From positions 1 to 64,000 of the forward strand of contig OW568870.1 of assembly GCA_938743325.2 (NCBI GenBank): 64,000 nt of DNA, in the 5' to 3' direction. Position 1 is the stretch's first letter. Every line of letters starts with the position of its first letter. Below the pieces are notes generated by a model. The model saw only the letters and a program-made list of their open reading frames with translations. It searched no databases and was not told where the DNA came from. The position numbers and the translations under genes were made by a program. This DNA is from Pycnococcus provasolii (lineage: Eukaryota > Chlorophyta > Pseudoscourfieldiophyceae > Pseudoscourfieldiales > Pycnococcaceae). Positions 7,050 to 17,026 of this stretch are shown here, one piece after another.

Positions 7050-8840
7050 TTAACACGTGACGACACGGCTCTTAAAATAATTTCGCGTCTCCGCAAACGT
7101 CTCGAAGGTATCACATGCGTGCTTTGGCGCCGTGCGAGGCCTCTGCGCCATAAAGGTTGCGACGTCCGCCTTGGCGCCGCGTCGCGCTGCACGCGCCTCT
7201 TTCGCAGCTGCGCGCCGAATCTCACGAGGCTTGGCAAGAATTCCATCTGCATCGTGTTCAATATACTCACGAAGGCTCGACCCGCGATCGACGTAGTTCA
7301 GCGCAAACACGTCGGTGTTTAGCGTTGACGTCACGCCCAAGCTCCTCATCAGCGCACCTCTCGCCTGCGTCGCCACCTCATTACGCCGATGAGCCTGCTG
7401 CATGCCCCCCGTGGTACGTGGCCTGCGCTCGCCGCGCTTAAGGAACGCCGCGTAGTGCATGAACGAGCGGCTTCCGGTGGCAACAACAGATTCCACCGCC
7501 ACTTCGCGCAGCTTTTCCGCCGCCTCGGCGTCGAGCTTGTTGTTCGCCACCTCGCGCTCAAGCTTGAGAGCATTTTCCACCGCATGTCGCGCTTCTCTCC
7601 TCGCAGCGTCGCGAAAGCTGATGTCCGTGCCTCCAGAGCCGCTCGCGAGGCTGTTCCCACGGTCTCCCCGCCTCCGGCTCCCGTCCAGTCCTTCGTAGTA
7701 CGCGTATGCTTCGTCCGTTTCGCAGAAAGACACGAACCGGCGCACCGCAGAAAGTTCGTGGATGGCGGCGTGAATCTTGCCGCTCAGCTTTTCCTCCGCC
7801 ACGGTTGACGCGAGCAGTGCCGCACGTCCAAGCGCCTCGACAAACTCGTCGTACGTCATCTCCTCCTCATGGTCATCCGCGCTGAGGCCTGAGTTCGATG
7901 CGCGAAACACACCCACCATGGCAAATTTCGGAAGCAGGTGCGGGACGATGTCAAAGTTGAGCGCGAACATCAGAAACTCGTCAAGATTGATGGTGCGGTT
8001 CGTTCGGCTGATTGACTCCCACGTAGCTCCCTCACGCATCGCCTCGCTGATGGTGTCAAGAGCAGCATAGTGAGTAAAGACGCCCTTGAGCGTGTTGCGG
8101 TGCAGCTTAAACTCCGCGAACACCTCAGAGGTGTTCAGACCCTTGACGATGTCCGGGTGTCGGTTGTCCGCAAATCCGTACTTGAGAATGTGGTCGTGTA
8201 CGACTTGACCGACCGCTGACATCTTGGAATCAGCCTCCGCGTCCTTCATCGTTCCCTGCGACGCTGCGGGAAACTTCACAGCGCCCACCTCGCGCAGTGC
8301 GCTCAAGAACTCGTCAAAGTTCAGGCGTCGGTCGCTCTTTCGCGTCGCACCAGCACCTGGTGCGCCAGCATCCTGGTGCGTAAGGATGATGTCTGCCTCG
8401 GCATAACCAAATCCTGAGTCCAACAGCTTGCAGTCGCGGCACAGCTGATGAAACCCGCTCGGTCCCATCTGTTCTCCAAACGCACTTCGCAAGTTGCAGT
8501 ACACCGCGAACACCTTGCGAAGCTGTCTTCGCAAACTTTGCGAGAACCCCTTAACGAGCGTGTCAGCCACCTCGGTCGTTCCAGGCTTTGCCGCCACCGC
8601 TGGCGTTTGCTCAGGCACCTGATCCACAAGCGTTCCAAATCGAACAACGGTTGGCGTCGCGGGCGCCGTCAACCCGAACGCGGCTGGCGCTGTGGTCACC
8701 GCGCGCTTGTTCTCGACATTTTTGCGGAATACGACAAACGGCTCCTTTCCTGACCTTAACAGCTTCAGCCTGACAGCAGAAGGTGACCCAAGCTCAAGGT
8801 ACGACAGAAGGGCTGCCACCTTCTCGTGCGTCGTGTTCAT
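7050..8840 (-). CDS. EF-hand-like repeat protein, possibly cilium-associated
   Basis: A 596-residue protein. The start is set at MNTTHEKVAALLSYLELG because the 35 codons upstream have no ATG. Residues about 95-330 hold repeated helix-loop-helix modules of a p25-alpha/EF-hand-like type: LRRQLRKVFAVYCNL..GFHQLCRDCKLLDSG, RLNFDEFLSALREVG, LKGVFTHYAALD, INLDEFLMFALNFDIVP and MTYDEFVEALGRAALL. The calcium loops are poorly conserved, so binding is doubtful. The C-terminal third is basic, alanine/arginine-rich and disordered. Modules of this style are common in algal flagellar proteins, and a FAM161 ciliary gene lies 1.4 kb away, but the cilium role is inference. Confidence 0.7.
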   Translation of the reverse strand: MNTTHEKVAALLSYLELGSPSAVRLKLLRSGKEPFVVFRKNVENKRAVTTAPAAFGLTAPATPTVVRFGTLVDQVPEQTPAVAAKPGTTEVADTLVKGFSQSLRRQLRKVFAVYCNLRSAFGEQMGPSGFHQLCRDCKLLDSGFGYAEADIILTHQDAGAPGAGATRKSDRRLNFDEFLSALREVGAVKFPAASQGTMKDAEADSKMSAVGQVVHDHILKYGFADNRHPDIVKGLNTSEVFAEFKLHRNTLKGVFTHYAALDTISEAMREGATWESISRTNRTINLDEFLMFALNFDIVPHLLPKFAMVGVFRASNSGLSADDHEEEMTYDEFVEALGRAALLASTVAEEKLSGKIHAAIHELSAVRRFVSFCETDEAYAYYEGLDGSRRRGDRGNSLASGSGGTDISFRDAARREARHAVENALKLEREVANNKLDAEAAEKLREVAVESVVATGSRSFMHYAAFLKRGERRPRTTGGMQQAHRRNEVATQARGALMRSLGVTSTLNTDVFALNYVDRGSSLREYIEHDADGILAKPREIRRAAAKEARAARRGAKADVATFMAQRPRTAPKHACDTFETFAETRNYFKSRVVTC

Positions 8841-9430
8841 GACACAGGATCTTTGTTGCTGCGGCGGAGTAGAGAACAGTGTTGATGGAGATGCTGGCCG
8901 AGCGGTGGTGACCTGTGGCCGTTCGTTTCGTCTTGTCGTCTGCACGAACCAGGAGGCCAGACTTGGGGAACCAGGCGGAGGAGCCAGGACTCCTTCCTGG
9001 ACCTGGGGGACCGTTTACCGACCCGCTGTGCCGGAGCCGGGAGGGTGCAAAGCCTTCGCGATTTCTTCCATTTTGTTCCCATCCCCGAACAGGTTCCCCG
9101 GACTAAAAACTTTTAGGTCCTCGAAGCCGAAACCCCGGGTACCTTTTTGCCTCCCCGATTCTGTGCCCCGAACGAAGTCCTCGCCCCCGCCTCGGGCCCT
9201 ACGCACGCCCCCTGGTCCCACTCAAGCGAACAGAAACAAGAGAGGAGGAGGACCCGTCATGGCGAGGCCAGTCGTACCGACCAGACAGTCCACAGTGCTC
9301 GTCTCTTCTCTTCTCTTCAGCACGCCATGCTCAGGGATACATTCCCAGCACGATACGTCGGCTTCACGACGAGCAAAGCATCTACGCTCAGACGTCTGTG
9401 CAAACACACAGCAGTCTCAGCTCATACAAC
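8841..9430. other. Divergent intergenic region, GC-rich promoter
   Basis: About 590 bp between two head-to-head genes. It contains clustered GGAACCAGG/GGAGCCAGG words, CCCCGAAC and GAAACCCCGG motifs like those of other promoters here, and no convincing open frame or RNA gene. Confidence 0.5.
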
Positions 9431-10030
9431 ATGGAGCGCTCGCCGTCCAGGTGCGACGATAACGCACAAAGTCACGCGGAAACAGCAACTGACCACAAAA
9501 GTGCCAGCGGTCTCTATGTTGTGTGCGAAATGGAGGAAGTGTGCAAGCAGGAAAGTCCCGCAGCTGCGCGAGCACGTTCAACGATTGCCGCGAGACTGCG
9601 AATGGCAACCAATACCAGTCGACTCAGCGCGTCTTTGAGTGAAGTCAGCCAAGCAGTCATCGATGAATCGAGAGGTGGATCGACTTCCGCACCAACAACA
9701 GAACGTTTGACGGCAGAGGAAGATATGTGCACCAAAGGCAACAACACGTTTCGGCCGACGACACTCAAGACAAAGGTATACCCTGCAGCCTTGCGAATCA
9801 CAACATCAAGTGGAGATATATCGCCCCGCCGACGTGCCATCACCTGTTCCAATGACGCATCCGTTTCGCTGCTATCCATTGCAGCCACAAGCCTTTCGAT
9901 TGCCGCGTCCATCTCTGCAGGTCATGACACTGTCGCGCGTTTCATGTGCATATGTGCGGCATTCCTTTCTCTTGTGATTGGGTGTGCATCAGCGAAAAGG
10001 GCATTCAGCGCGTTTCATGAGGCGGTGTAG
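9431..10030 (+). CDS. Small predicted tail-anchored membrane protein, unknown
   Basis: A 199-residue frame starting at MERSPSRCDDNAQSH. It is polar and serine/threonine/alanine-rich with no recognised domain until the end, where a single hydrophobic segment (FMCICAAFLSLVIGCASA, about residues 173-190) is followed by KRAFSAFHEAV. That is the layout of a tail-anchored protein. A minus-strand frame at 9514-9912 overlaps almost entirely. I prefer the plus strand because of the coherent membrane tail and the following AT-rich 3' region, but coding status is not certain. Confidence 0.45.
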   Translation: MERSPSRCDDNAQSHAETATDHKSASGLYVVCEMEEVCKQESPAAARARSTIAARLRMATNTSRLSASLSEVSQAVIDESRGGSTSAPTTERLTAEEDMCTKGNNTFRPTTLKTKVYPAALRITTSSGDISPRRRAITCSNDASVSLLSIAATSLSIAASISAGHDTVARFMCICAAFLSLVIGCASAKRAFSAFHEAV

Positions 10031-10208
10031 TTTTTTAAAAGAAGGGTTTGGGAAGTCCACTTACTCTGATGATTGTAACTTTGTTTGTTGTTTCATAAAG
10101 TCTGCTCTGTTTCACTGTCATCCACTCAACACTTGTTCACACTTACTAAATATAACAAAGCGCGGAAGAAAAAAACGTTGATTTGAGTTACTATGGGTAC
10201 CAGCCTAA

Positions 10209-12779
10209 TCACTTGTTATCCTCGACATACTTCAAAGCCCCCACATCTTCGAGCACCTCGCGAACCAACGCCTCTCCCTCCTTTGCCGCTTGGTTCCTTA
10301 GCGCATCCATGTGCTGGTACGGTGCGTATTCTTCCCACGACGATCCCTTGCCAGCCGCACTATATGTGCCAGCCGCCGTATCGCCCATAAAGTCGTCGCC
10401 CGGTCCGCGCCGACGAGCGAGCTCGTTCATCATCTTCTCCGTCAGCTTTTTCCGACGTCGAACCAAAGCTTTCTCCTCATCCTGCGCACGTTTCTCGCGC
10501 TCCTCCGTCGAGTCAAATTTTCCGGCGCGGCGCTGCCTTTCAACCGTCTTCACGCGAAGCCGGGCTGCGTGATTCATGTTCGTCTCGTACTCCTGCTGGC
10601 GTGCGAGCTTCGTCGTGTCATCCTCTTTCGGTGGTGGCGTCGGAAGCACCTTCGAGCGTGCACCCACGGTGTACGGGAAGCGCAGCTCCGCGAGGTTCGG
10701 GTCGTCGTAGGGGCGATTTGCCGGCTTCCCAAACTCAGCCTCGTACGCAGACTGCTTCGACTCAAACAGCCGCGAGCCACCCTGCGGGAACTCCTCCGGC
10801 TGAGTAATTTGAATGCGAGATCGCCGCTCGAGGTCCTTGAGCGCCATGCGCTCGTGAACGCGCTTCCAGTCCGGCGGGTCACGCGCCTTAAATGCGCGCA
10901 CGAATGTCTGCGGCCTCGAAGAATCTGATCGCGCCTTGCGCGCGGCGATCCGCTCCTCCATCTTCGAGCCAGGCGCCGCAGTCGACGACGCATCTCCGCT
11001 GCTCGCGCCGTCGCCAACGGCGGCGGCAGCAACCCTGCGTGCCTCATACGCCTCTCGCCGACGCTGCTGCACCGTCTGTCGCTCCTCCTCGCGCCTCATC
11101 TGCTTATCCCACAGATTCCCGTGCGTCGTTGATGGCGGATCCTTTGCCTTGAACGAACGCTGGAAGCGCTTCGCGCGCTCGTCAGCCGCTTTCTCCGAAA
11201 TGTGCTTGCGCTCCTCAATCTTTTCCATATCCCTCGCCCAGAATGTAAACGTCTTCTCGCCCGCGAGCAGCGTCGCCTGTGCCTTCTCCTTGTTCTTCAG
11301 GCTGCGCATGTACCGCTCGTACTCGAGACGCTCGTAGCGATTGCGGTCGCGGCTCGAATAGGGAACATCGTTCGCTATAAAGCGCTTCGAAAGTTCCGCT
11401 TCCTCCGCCATGCGCTTCAGAACAAGGTCCTGCTCCATCTTCACCTGTGAGATGGTCTTCTTCTTTGGCCGATCGACGAAGCTGAAGGGTTTCTTCATGC
11501 GAATGCGGCGGTTGCCGCTCGCGTCGTAGTAGACGCCCGAGCTCTGCTCACCCTCGCTGCCGTATCCCGCGGGAATCGCGCCGGAATCGCCGAGCTCCAT
11601 GCGCGCCTGAACCGCAAGGCCCCTTGCAGCCTCGATGCCCGTCGCCGCCTCCGCGGCAATTCGGTCGAACGTCGCGTCGCGCTCTCGACTCGATCGCGTC
11701 GCGTGCGTTCGCGCGTCGCGCCTTCCAGTGCGATACTCGTCCATCCACTCATTCTGCTCTTCCCATCCTGCATTGCGCTCCCTCTCCTCGGCCGCGGCCG
11801 CGGCCGCCTCCGCCTCCGCCGCATGCTGCTTAGCAAGGGCCTTTCGTTGCAGTGCCGCAATCCTGCTCTCCTCGTCGTAGTCCTCCTCATCCTCCACCGC
11901 GGGACCTCCCATCTCCAACTGCCTCTCGTAAACGGCATTCAGCTTGTTCAGGTACGCGTCATATCGCTCTCGCTCATAACGAGCATGTGCGACGGCGTCC
12001 TGCGCCTCCTGCGCGAGCGCTTCCCTCGCCACCTCCTCCGCGCTCGGGCCGCTAGAAGCTAAGTGGTCAGCGAGCGACGCTTCCTCCGTAGCCTGCGCAG
12101 ACGTCGACGGTGCACTGCTGCCACTGTTCTCCGCAAGGTGGTCGGCAAGCGCGGGTCCAGTTGAACGTTCGCCGGCATCCGCCGACGAGCGCAGATGGGC
12201 CGCGGACTGCTCAAGGCTTGCAATGCGTGCACCCAGGCTCTGCCCGCTAGCACCATTTGAACTCGTTCCGTCGAAACTTGACGTGAGCGTGTTCACGACG
12301 CGCTCGAGTCGGTCGACGTACTCGCTCGCGTCCCCACCACGCGGACGCCCCGCGTCGTAGGAAGCGGAGAGCGGCCTCGCGCGCGCTCCACCAGCTCCTC
12401 GCGCGCGCCTCGAAACTGTCGCCGTCGCAGGCCGCCTAGCCCCGTGCGCCGACGCCGGCCTGAGTGTTCCCGTGGAAGCCCTCAGCGCCCGGCTATTCGC
12501 AAGCGCCTCCTCCGCGTGCCTAAGCGCCTCATCCTGCTCCGACGTTCTCAGGTAGTGCTCGTCCGCGCGCGCCGGGTGCGCGTCGTCGAAGCTGAACGTC
12601 TGCGTGCGCACAGGCGCAATGCCGGGCGGAGGGGGCGGTTGCACAGCCGCCGCCGCGGCCGCCTCCTTCTGCCTCGCCGCGCGCGCTGCGATTCGCTGCT
12701 CCATGCGGCTACCAGGTACCTCGCCGGCCGCTTGGTCGCTGAAGCTGACCACGGCCGGTGCTGTTGCGCGCGAGTCCAT
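10209..12779 (-). CDS. FAM161 family (UPF0564) centrosomal/ciliary protein
   Basis: An 856-residue, highly charged alpha-helical protein. The start is set at MDSRATAPAVVSF; an upstream in-frame extension lies in promoter DNA. The N-terminal half is disordered and coiled (EEAAAAAAVQPPPPP, many alanine/arginine/glutamate runs). The conserved FAM161 core starts near PFSFVDRPKKKTISQVKMEQD, continues through FTFWARDMEKIEERK, the repeated FxRxFKAKDPP / FVRAFKARDPPDW motif, and PQGGSRLFESKQSAYEAE. FAM161 proteins bind microtubules at centrioles and connecting cilia. The related FKA(K/R)DPP blocks look like an internal duplication. Expected location is the basal body or axoneme. The role in this organism is inferred from the family. 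Confidence 0.8.
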   Translation of the reverse strand: MDSRATAPAVVSFSDQAAGEVPGSRMEQRIAARAARQKEAAAAAAVQPPPPPGIAPVRTQTFSFDDAHPARADEHYLRTSEQDEALRHAEEALANSRALRASTGTLRPASAHGARRPATATVSRRARGAGGARARPLSASYDAGRPRGGDASEYVDRLERVVNTLTSSFDGTSSNGASGQSLGARIASLEQSAAHLRSSADAGERSTGPALADHLAENSGSSAPSTSAQATEEASLADHLASSGPSAEEVAREALAQEAQDAVAHARYERERYDAYLNKLNAVYERQLEMGGPAVEDEEDYDEESRIAALQRKALAKQHAAEAEAAAAAAEERERNAGWEEQNEWMDEYRTGRRDARTHATRSSRERDATFDRIAAEAATGIEAARGLAVQARMELGDSGAIPAGYGSEGEQSSGVYYDASGNRRIRMKKPFSFVDRPKKKTISQVKMEQDLVLKRMAEEAELSKRFIANDVPYSSRDRNRYERLEYERYMRSLKNKEKAQATLLAGEKTFTFWARDMEKIEERKHISEKAADERAKRFQRSFKAKDPPSTTHGNLWDKQMRREEERQTVQQRRREAYEARRVAAAAVGDGASSGDASSTAAPGSKMEERIAARKARSDSSRPQTFVRAFKARDPPDWKRVHERMALKDLERRSRIQITQPEEFPQGGSRLFESKQSAYEAEFGKPANRPYDDPNLAELRFPYTVGARSKVLPTPPPKEDDTTKLARQQEYETNMNHAARLRVKTVERQRRAGKFDSTEEREKRAQDEEKALVRRRKKLTEKMMNELARRRGPGDDFMGDTAAGTYSAAGKGSSWEEYAPYQHMDALRNQAAKEGEALVREVLEDVGALKYVEDNK

Positions 12780-13280
12780 GTTGTTCGTGGCGCAGTTGCG
12801 TTGTGGTAGAGTGTGTAGTGCTGCGTGTGGGGAGGGGCAGAGGCTGCGAGGGGGGGGAAGGGAGAGAGAAAAAGGGCGTGGGTTTGACTCCGACGACGGG
12901 GTTTGACCTCGCCCAACCTGTGCGGCGAAGGGGTCGAGGTCCTCGGCCAAAGCTGCCTTGTGACGACGACTCAAGGTGGACAGGTGGTGGTGCATTACAT
13001 CGAGCCCACACAACGGGGGACGGAGGGACCCCAACGGTCGATTTGAATGCGGGAAAGTGGGGGTTTGAGAAACCCTCCATGCATGGATTATTCGGGTTTT
13101 GTATTTCGCTTTTCCTCCTTGGATTTCCCGCCCAACCAAGCCTCCTTCAAACTTCCCCTCCCCTCAACCTCCCCCCTCCCCTCCTCTCTCCATCAGTCCC
13201 CCCCTGAACCTACGCCAGCACAAAACGCGCCACTGCAACACTCCTCCCACGCCGCACCGCAACGCGCGATACAAACGAAC

Positions 13281-14597
13281 ATGGCCGCAGTCGCAGCAGA
13301 ACGACCCGCGGACGCGAACAACGCCGAGACTCACCCAACCACGAACACGCCGGCGGGCGTCGCAGCAAAACTGCGCACGGGAACCATTCTCAGGCAGGAG
13401 GGATCCAGCGATGCCATCGTGCACGCCGCCTTCTGTCAGTGTGACGCCTCGACCGGTGGCGCGAACCTCTTCGCAACCGTGGGCGGGAACAAGGCGACGG
13501 TGTACGATGACAGGCACTTTGGGAGGCACCTCGGACTCGTCATGCAGTACGAGAACGTACAGACGGAGTACACGAAGGGAGGCGAGCTCGACCTCTGCTG
13601 CTGGATACCCACGCCGGCATCGGCGACGGACGCGCCTCTGGGAGATCACAGACTCGCCGTAACGGGGCCGAAGGACAAGTCGATACAGGTCATATCGCTC
13701 GTCGAGACGAGAGTAGTGTCCCTGCTCGAAAACACTGAAAAACGTGTCGTGCACATGCAGGGAATCAACGCGGCGCCTGACGTGCTGTTCGCGTGCCTCA
13801 GCAGCGGCGAGCTGAAGGCGTACGACATCAACACCGAGTCGTGTATCATGCAGTGCCCCAAGGCGGGTGTGGAGACATTCGGCGTCTGGGCGCCACTCTC
13901 TGAAGATGGAAAGCTTGAGCACGAACCAGTCATGCTCGTTGCGCCTAGCAAGGGTGGGCTTTTCGTCTGGAAACTTGCAGAGAGTCTGCCATTCGTCAAG
14001 GGCCAGAGCGACAAGAGCGGCGCGGTGGGCAGCAAGCGTAAGCAACGCACAGATGAGGCTGCAAACACGAGCGAGGAGCCGAAGACATTCTCCGATGGAC
14101 TGCCGGCTGAGCACATGACGGAAGTGGAGTTCCAGAGTACCGACGGAGCTCAAATCAAATCGCAGGCATTCTCCGTCGTGCACCCGCTCAACGCCACGAG
14201 CTTTCTTACCCTCGACGACAAAGGGAGAAAGGCTATCGTTTGGGATTGGCTGCTTGCGGATGAAAATCCGTCGGGCTCCGCTTATCTCTCGCGTGTCGCG
14301 CGAATGCGCTACGCGCCCATCAACGCATCCGTCCCTCGCATATCGGGTGGTACTGATGCCTCTACACGCTGGGGATACTCCACGACAAGCGATGGGAACC
14401 TGCTTTGCTCTGCCTTCAATTCCACCGCGTATGTGCATGATCTAACCACCGGCGAACGGGCGATGACTCTACAGCACCCTACCGAGCGACTTGGCAAGTT
14501 GCCGAACTGTTTTGTCTCCTTGATTGCTGACGACGCGCGAAGCGTCATCTGCAGCGCTGGTCCTGGAATCCTCTTCCGCCACGAGGCTTGGGACTAA
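13281..14597 (+). CDS. WD40 protein, EED/LRWD1-like
   Basis: A 438-residue protein; the start is MAAVAAERPADANN (ATG 13281), since the upstream in-frame stretch is proline/serine-rich promoter sequence. After a disordered 50-residue leader, IVHAAFCQ...LFATVGGNKATVYDDRH resembles the first blade of EED (Polycomb group) and LRWD1/ORCA propellers. Further blades are suggested by LAVTGPKDKSIQVISL, VLFACLSSGELKAYDIN, FLTLDDKGRKAIVWDW and LLCSAFNSTAYVHDLTTG. A histone-mark reader or origin-recognition role would follow if the EED/LRWD1 match holds. A generic WD40 protein is the fallback. It is divergent from the FAM161 gene across 500 bp. Its 3' flank carries a dispersed repeat. Confidence 0.65.
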   Translation: MAAVAAERPADANNAETHPTTNTPAGVAAKLRTGTILRQEGSSDAIVHAAFCQCDASTGGANLFATVGGNKATVYDDRHFGRHLGLVMQYENVQTEYTKGGELDLCCWIPTPASATDAPLGDHRLAVTGPKDKSIQVISLVETRVVSLLENTEKRVVHMQGINAAPDVLFACLSSGELKAYDINTESCIMQCPKAGVETFGVWAPLSEDGKLEHEPVMLVAPSKGGLFVWKLAESLPFVKGQSDKSGAVGSKRKQRTDEAANTSEEPKTFSDGLPAEHMTEVEFQSTDGAQIKSQAFSVVHPLNATSFLTLDDKGRKAIVWDWLLADENPSGSAYLSRVARMRYAPINASVPRISGGTDASTRWGYSTTSDGNLLCSAFNSTAYVHDLTTGERAMTLQHPTERLGKLPNCFVSLIADDARSVICSAGPGILFRHEAWD

Positions 14598-14604
14598 GGT
14601 TGCC

Positions 14605-14668
14605 CAGTAACAACAATGGAGTTGACTTCATCCAACGTTCATCCATTCACACGCCATTCGCATTCACC
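14605..14668 (+). repeat. 3'-flank dispersed element, copy 1 (diverged)
   Basis: Shares the order AGTAAnnA..G..TTGACT..TCCA.CG.TC.TCCATTCACAC.CCATTC.C.TTCACC with the elements at 50724 and 54278. It begins within 10 bp of the stop codon of the WD40 gene and lies on the sense strand, as in the other copies. Confidence 0.6.
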
Positions 14669-14832
14669 ACCCAACCCCCGGTGAGAGCTCCGCTTGCGCT
14701 TTTTGTCTTTGTGGTTGTCGCCATCTACTACAGTACTTACTCTATCTCGAGTCTCGGGAGGGAGTTCATATAATATTTGCGAATGTTTTTTGTTTAAAAA
14801 AAAAGAGAAGATGAATGAGCAATCTTATGATC

Positions 14833-16797
14833 TCAACGATCGTGACTCGGGCGCCAAAAAAGCCTTATAGGCGTGCATGAGAGATCGATCGACTCGCGAA
14901 GCTGATTTTCCATGTACTGCCTGTATTCGCGCGTGATTCTCGACGGATCTGAGCAGAAGAAAACAAACGTGGGTGGGCGTGTTGCCGCCTGCGTGGCATA
15001 GTAGATGCGAGGTCTTTTCGCCAAACCACCTGCGGGCGGCTGCTTGCGACGCAGCGCATCCTGCAGTACCTCGTTCAAGACGGCGGTCGACACGCGCTTG
15101 CGGTGCTGCTTAAAAGCACGCTCCACCGCCGCGAAAAGCGTGGGCACACGAGCGCCACTCTTCGCATCGGTGTACACCTGTGCCGCATACTGCACAGGTC
15201 GAAGTTTCGTGCGAAGTCCCTCCTCGTATCGGATCATCGTGTTTGTCTCCTTGAAGAGCGTGTCCCACTTGTTCACGCAGAGAACCACTGCGCGGCCGCT
15301 ATTTGAAATAATATCGGCAATCTTGAAGTCCTGCTCCGTGGGACCTTGCAACGCGTCGAGCACGAGCACCGCAACGTCACTGCGGCGCATCGCGAAGAGG
15401 CTCTTGCCCACGCTCATCGCCTCCATTTCGAGTCCCATCTTCGAAACCTTCTGCCTTCGACGCATGCCCGCGGTGTCGACGAAGACAACCTTGCGATGTG
15501 GCTCCTCAGGGCTGACCACCTCGACGTCCACGGCATCGCGTGTCGTTCCCGCCATGTCGCTGACAACGAGACGCTCTTCGCCAAGAACTTGGTTCAGCAG
15601 GCTCGACTTTCCAACGTTCGGGCGACCGATGATGCACACGCGGCAATCCTCCTCGTCTCCCGACAGACTCTCCGCGTCATGCGTGATTCCGTCGATGCTA
15701 GTCACCACGTCGTCGAGAAGGTCGGCGACGCCAGTTCCGGAAATTGCGGACATCGCGTACACATTTTCGAGACCGTGACCAAGCTCGTAGAATTCCGCCG
15801 TCATCATCTCCGCCGACGTCTTCGTCGATTCGCATTTGTTGCACGAAACGAAGCAGGGCTTGTTCGGATGCGTCCTACGCAGCCAGGTGTACATCTCCGC
15901 GTCGCTTTCGGTGAGCCCAGCCTGCCCATCGGTGACGAGAATGATGGAATCGGCATCACGAATTGCCGCCACGCTCTGAGTTTCCACAAGCAGCGGCACG
16001 TTTGCCTCGCGCATCATCTCCCGCTCACGACGCTGTGCCTTTTTTAGCGCCGCCTCCCAGTCGCGTTCCTCTCTCACGACGGTCTCGTTTGCCGAAGTTG
16101 GCTGCCCGAGTGCCCTGGCGACATCCGCCTGGAAAGCGCGAGCAGCCTCCTCCACGCCACCTGTGTCAACAAGCATGAACTCCCTGCCGTTGTGTGTAGC
16201 ACGACGAAACAGTCGGTCTCGTGTCACGCCTGGGTAGTCGCTGACGACGGCGTGCGGTGCGCCGCAGATGCGATTAAATATTGCTGACTTGCCTACGTTG
16301 GGACGACCGACGAGCGCAACGCGCGGCAGAGCGCCATCTGGAATAGCCACGCCGGACGCTGTGCCGTAGAATGACGCTGTATCTGCATCGCTCGTGCGAA
16401 ATGTCGAGTTTTCGTCGTCGACGTCGTCGTCGTCGTCTTGTACCAAGTCGTACTGTATGGTTCCGTCGTCGTCTTCGGGGAATAGAATCAAGTCGTCGTC
16501 GTCGTCGTCACCGTCGTCTTCCAAGAAAAAACCCAAGTCTTCGTCAGACGTACTGTCAGTCTTTTTGCGCTCGTCAACGCCAGCTGCTGACGACGTGCCG
16601 CTGAACGTCGCCGCCGAAAGCATCTCCAGGTCATCCGCCCACTCCGGCTCTGCCGAAGAGGAGGGCCTCGAGCCGCCCTTCGCAGCGGCGGCGTGCACCA
16701 CCATCACCGTGGAAGTGCGTGACGTTGAGCCGCGAAGACGACGCGTCTTGGCGAGACAGCTGCGACGTGGCGTGGAGAGCTGTGCAAGCGCCGCCAT
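14833..16797 (-). CDS. EngA: Der/EngA double-domain GTPase, plastid-targeted
   Basis: A 654-residue essential ribosome-assembly GTPase. Two tandem Era-like G domains are clear: the first has GRPNVGKSAIFN, DTGG and NKCE; the second has GRPNVGKSSLLN, DTAG and NKWD. A C-terminal KH-like domain follows (RPRIYYATQAATRPPTFVFFCSDP). Bacterial Der is about 450-500 residues. The excess is a serine/arginine transit-peptide-like leader (MAALAQLSTPRRSCLAKTRRLR) and a 100-residue acidic linker with long aspartate runs. The first G domain also holds an insert (VREERDWEAALKKAQRRE). Role: maturation of the 50S subunit of plastid ribosomes. It shares a short bidirectional promoter with the gene at 17027. Confidence 0.95.
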   Translation of the reverse strand: MAALAQLSTPRRSCLAKTRRLRGSTSRTSTVMVVHAAAAKGGSRPSSSAEPEWADDLEMLSAATFSGTSSAAGVDERKKTDSTSDEDLGFFLEDDGDDDDDDLILFPEDDDGTIQYDLVQDDDDDVDDENSTFRTSDADTASFYGTASGVAIPDGALPRVALVGRPNVGKSAIFNRICGAPHAVVSDYPGVTRDRLFRRATHNGREFMLVDTGGVEEAARAFQADVARALGQPTSANETVVREERDWEAALKKAQRREREMMREANVPLLVETQSVAAIRDADSIILVTDGQAGLTESDAEMYTWLRRTHPNKPCFVSCNKCESTKTSAEMMTAEFYELGHGLENVYAMSAISGTGVADLLDDVVTSIDGITHDAESLSGDEEDCRVCIIGRPNVGKSSLLNQVLGEERLVVSDMAGTTRDAVDVEVVSPEEPHRKVVFVDTAGMRRRQKVSKMGLEMEAMSVGKSLFAMRRSDVAVLVLDALQGPTEQDFKIADIISNSGRAVVLCVNKWDTLFKETNTMIRYEEGLRTKLRPVQYAAQVYTDAKSGARVPTLFAAVERAFKQHRKRVSTAVLNEVLQDALRRKQPPAGGLAKRPRIYYATQAATRPPTFVFFCSDPSRITREYRQYMENQLRESIDLSCTPIRLFWRPSHDR

Positions 16798-16937
16798 GAG
16801 TACAAGTCGGAGTGGTTTGGTTTGGTCAGGAGTCGGGCCCGAGGGGGCGAGGGGAGAAGGAGAAGGGGAGAAGAAGGGAAAAAGGGAGGGAGAAGAAGGG
16901 GAAAAGGGGAAACCACCACCCAGAGTGGATAGGGGTC

Positions 16938-16956
16938 ACTAACCCTAACCCTAACT
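16938..16956. promoter_or_regulatory. Telo-box-like element between Der and plastid gene
   Basis: Two and a half tandem CTAACC units (ACTAACCCTAACCCTAACT) in the 229-bp divergent promoter between starts at 16797 and 17027. The same motif type recurs in most promoters of the window. Confidence 0.7.
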
Positions 16957-17026
16957 CAACGCCTCCTCCGCCACAAACTCCCTCTGCCCATCGGGAGCCT
17001 GCTCCACTCCCAACGCACGGAACCTC

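Noticed and set aside
9514-9912. Minus-strand open frame of 132 codons
   Set aside because: Lies within the plus-strand frame at 9431-10030. The plus strand has a coherent C-terminal membrane helix. I could not exclude it fully, which is why the plus gene has modest confidence.
13164-14438. Minus-strand open frame of 424 codons opposite the WD40 gene
   Set aside because: No recognisable domain; arginine/valine-rich shadow of a GC-rich gene.
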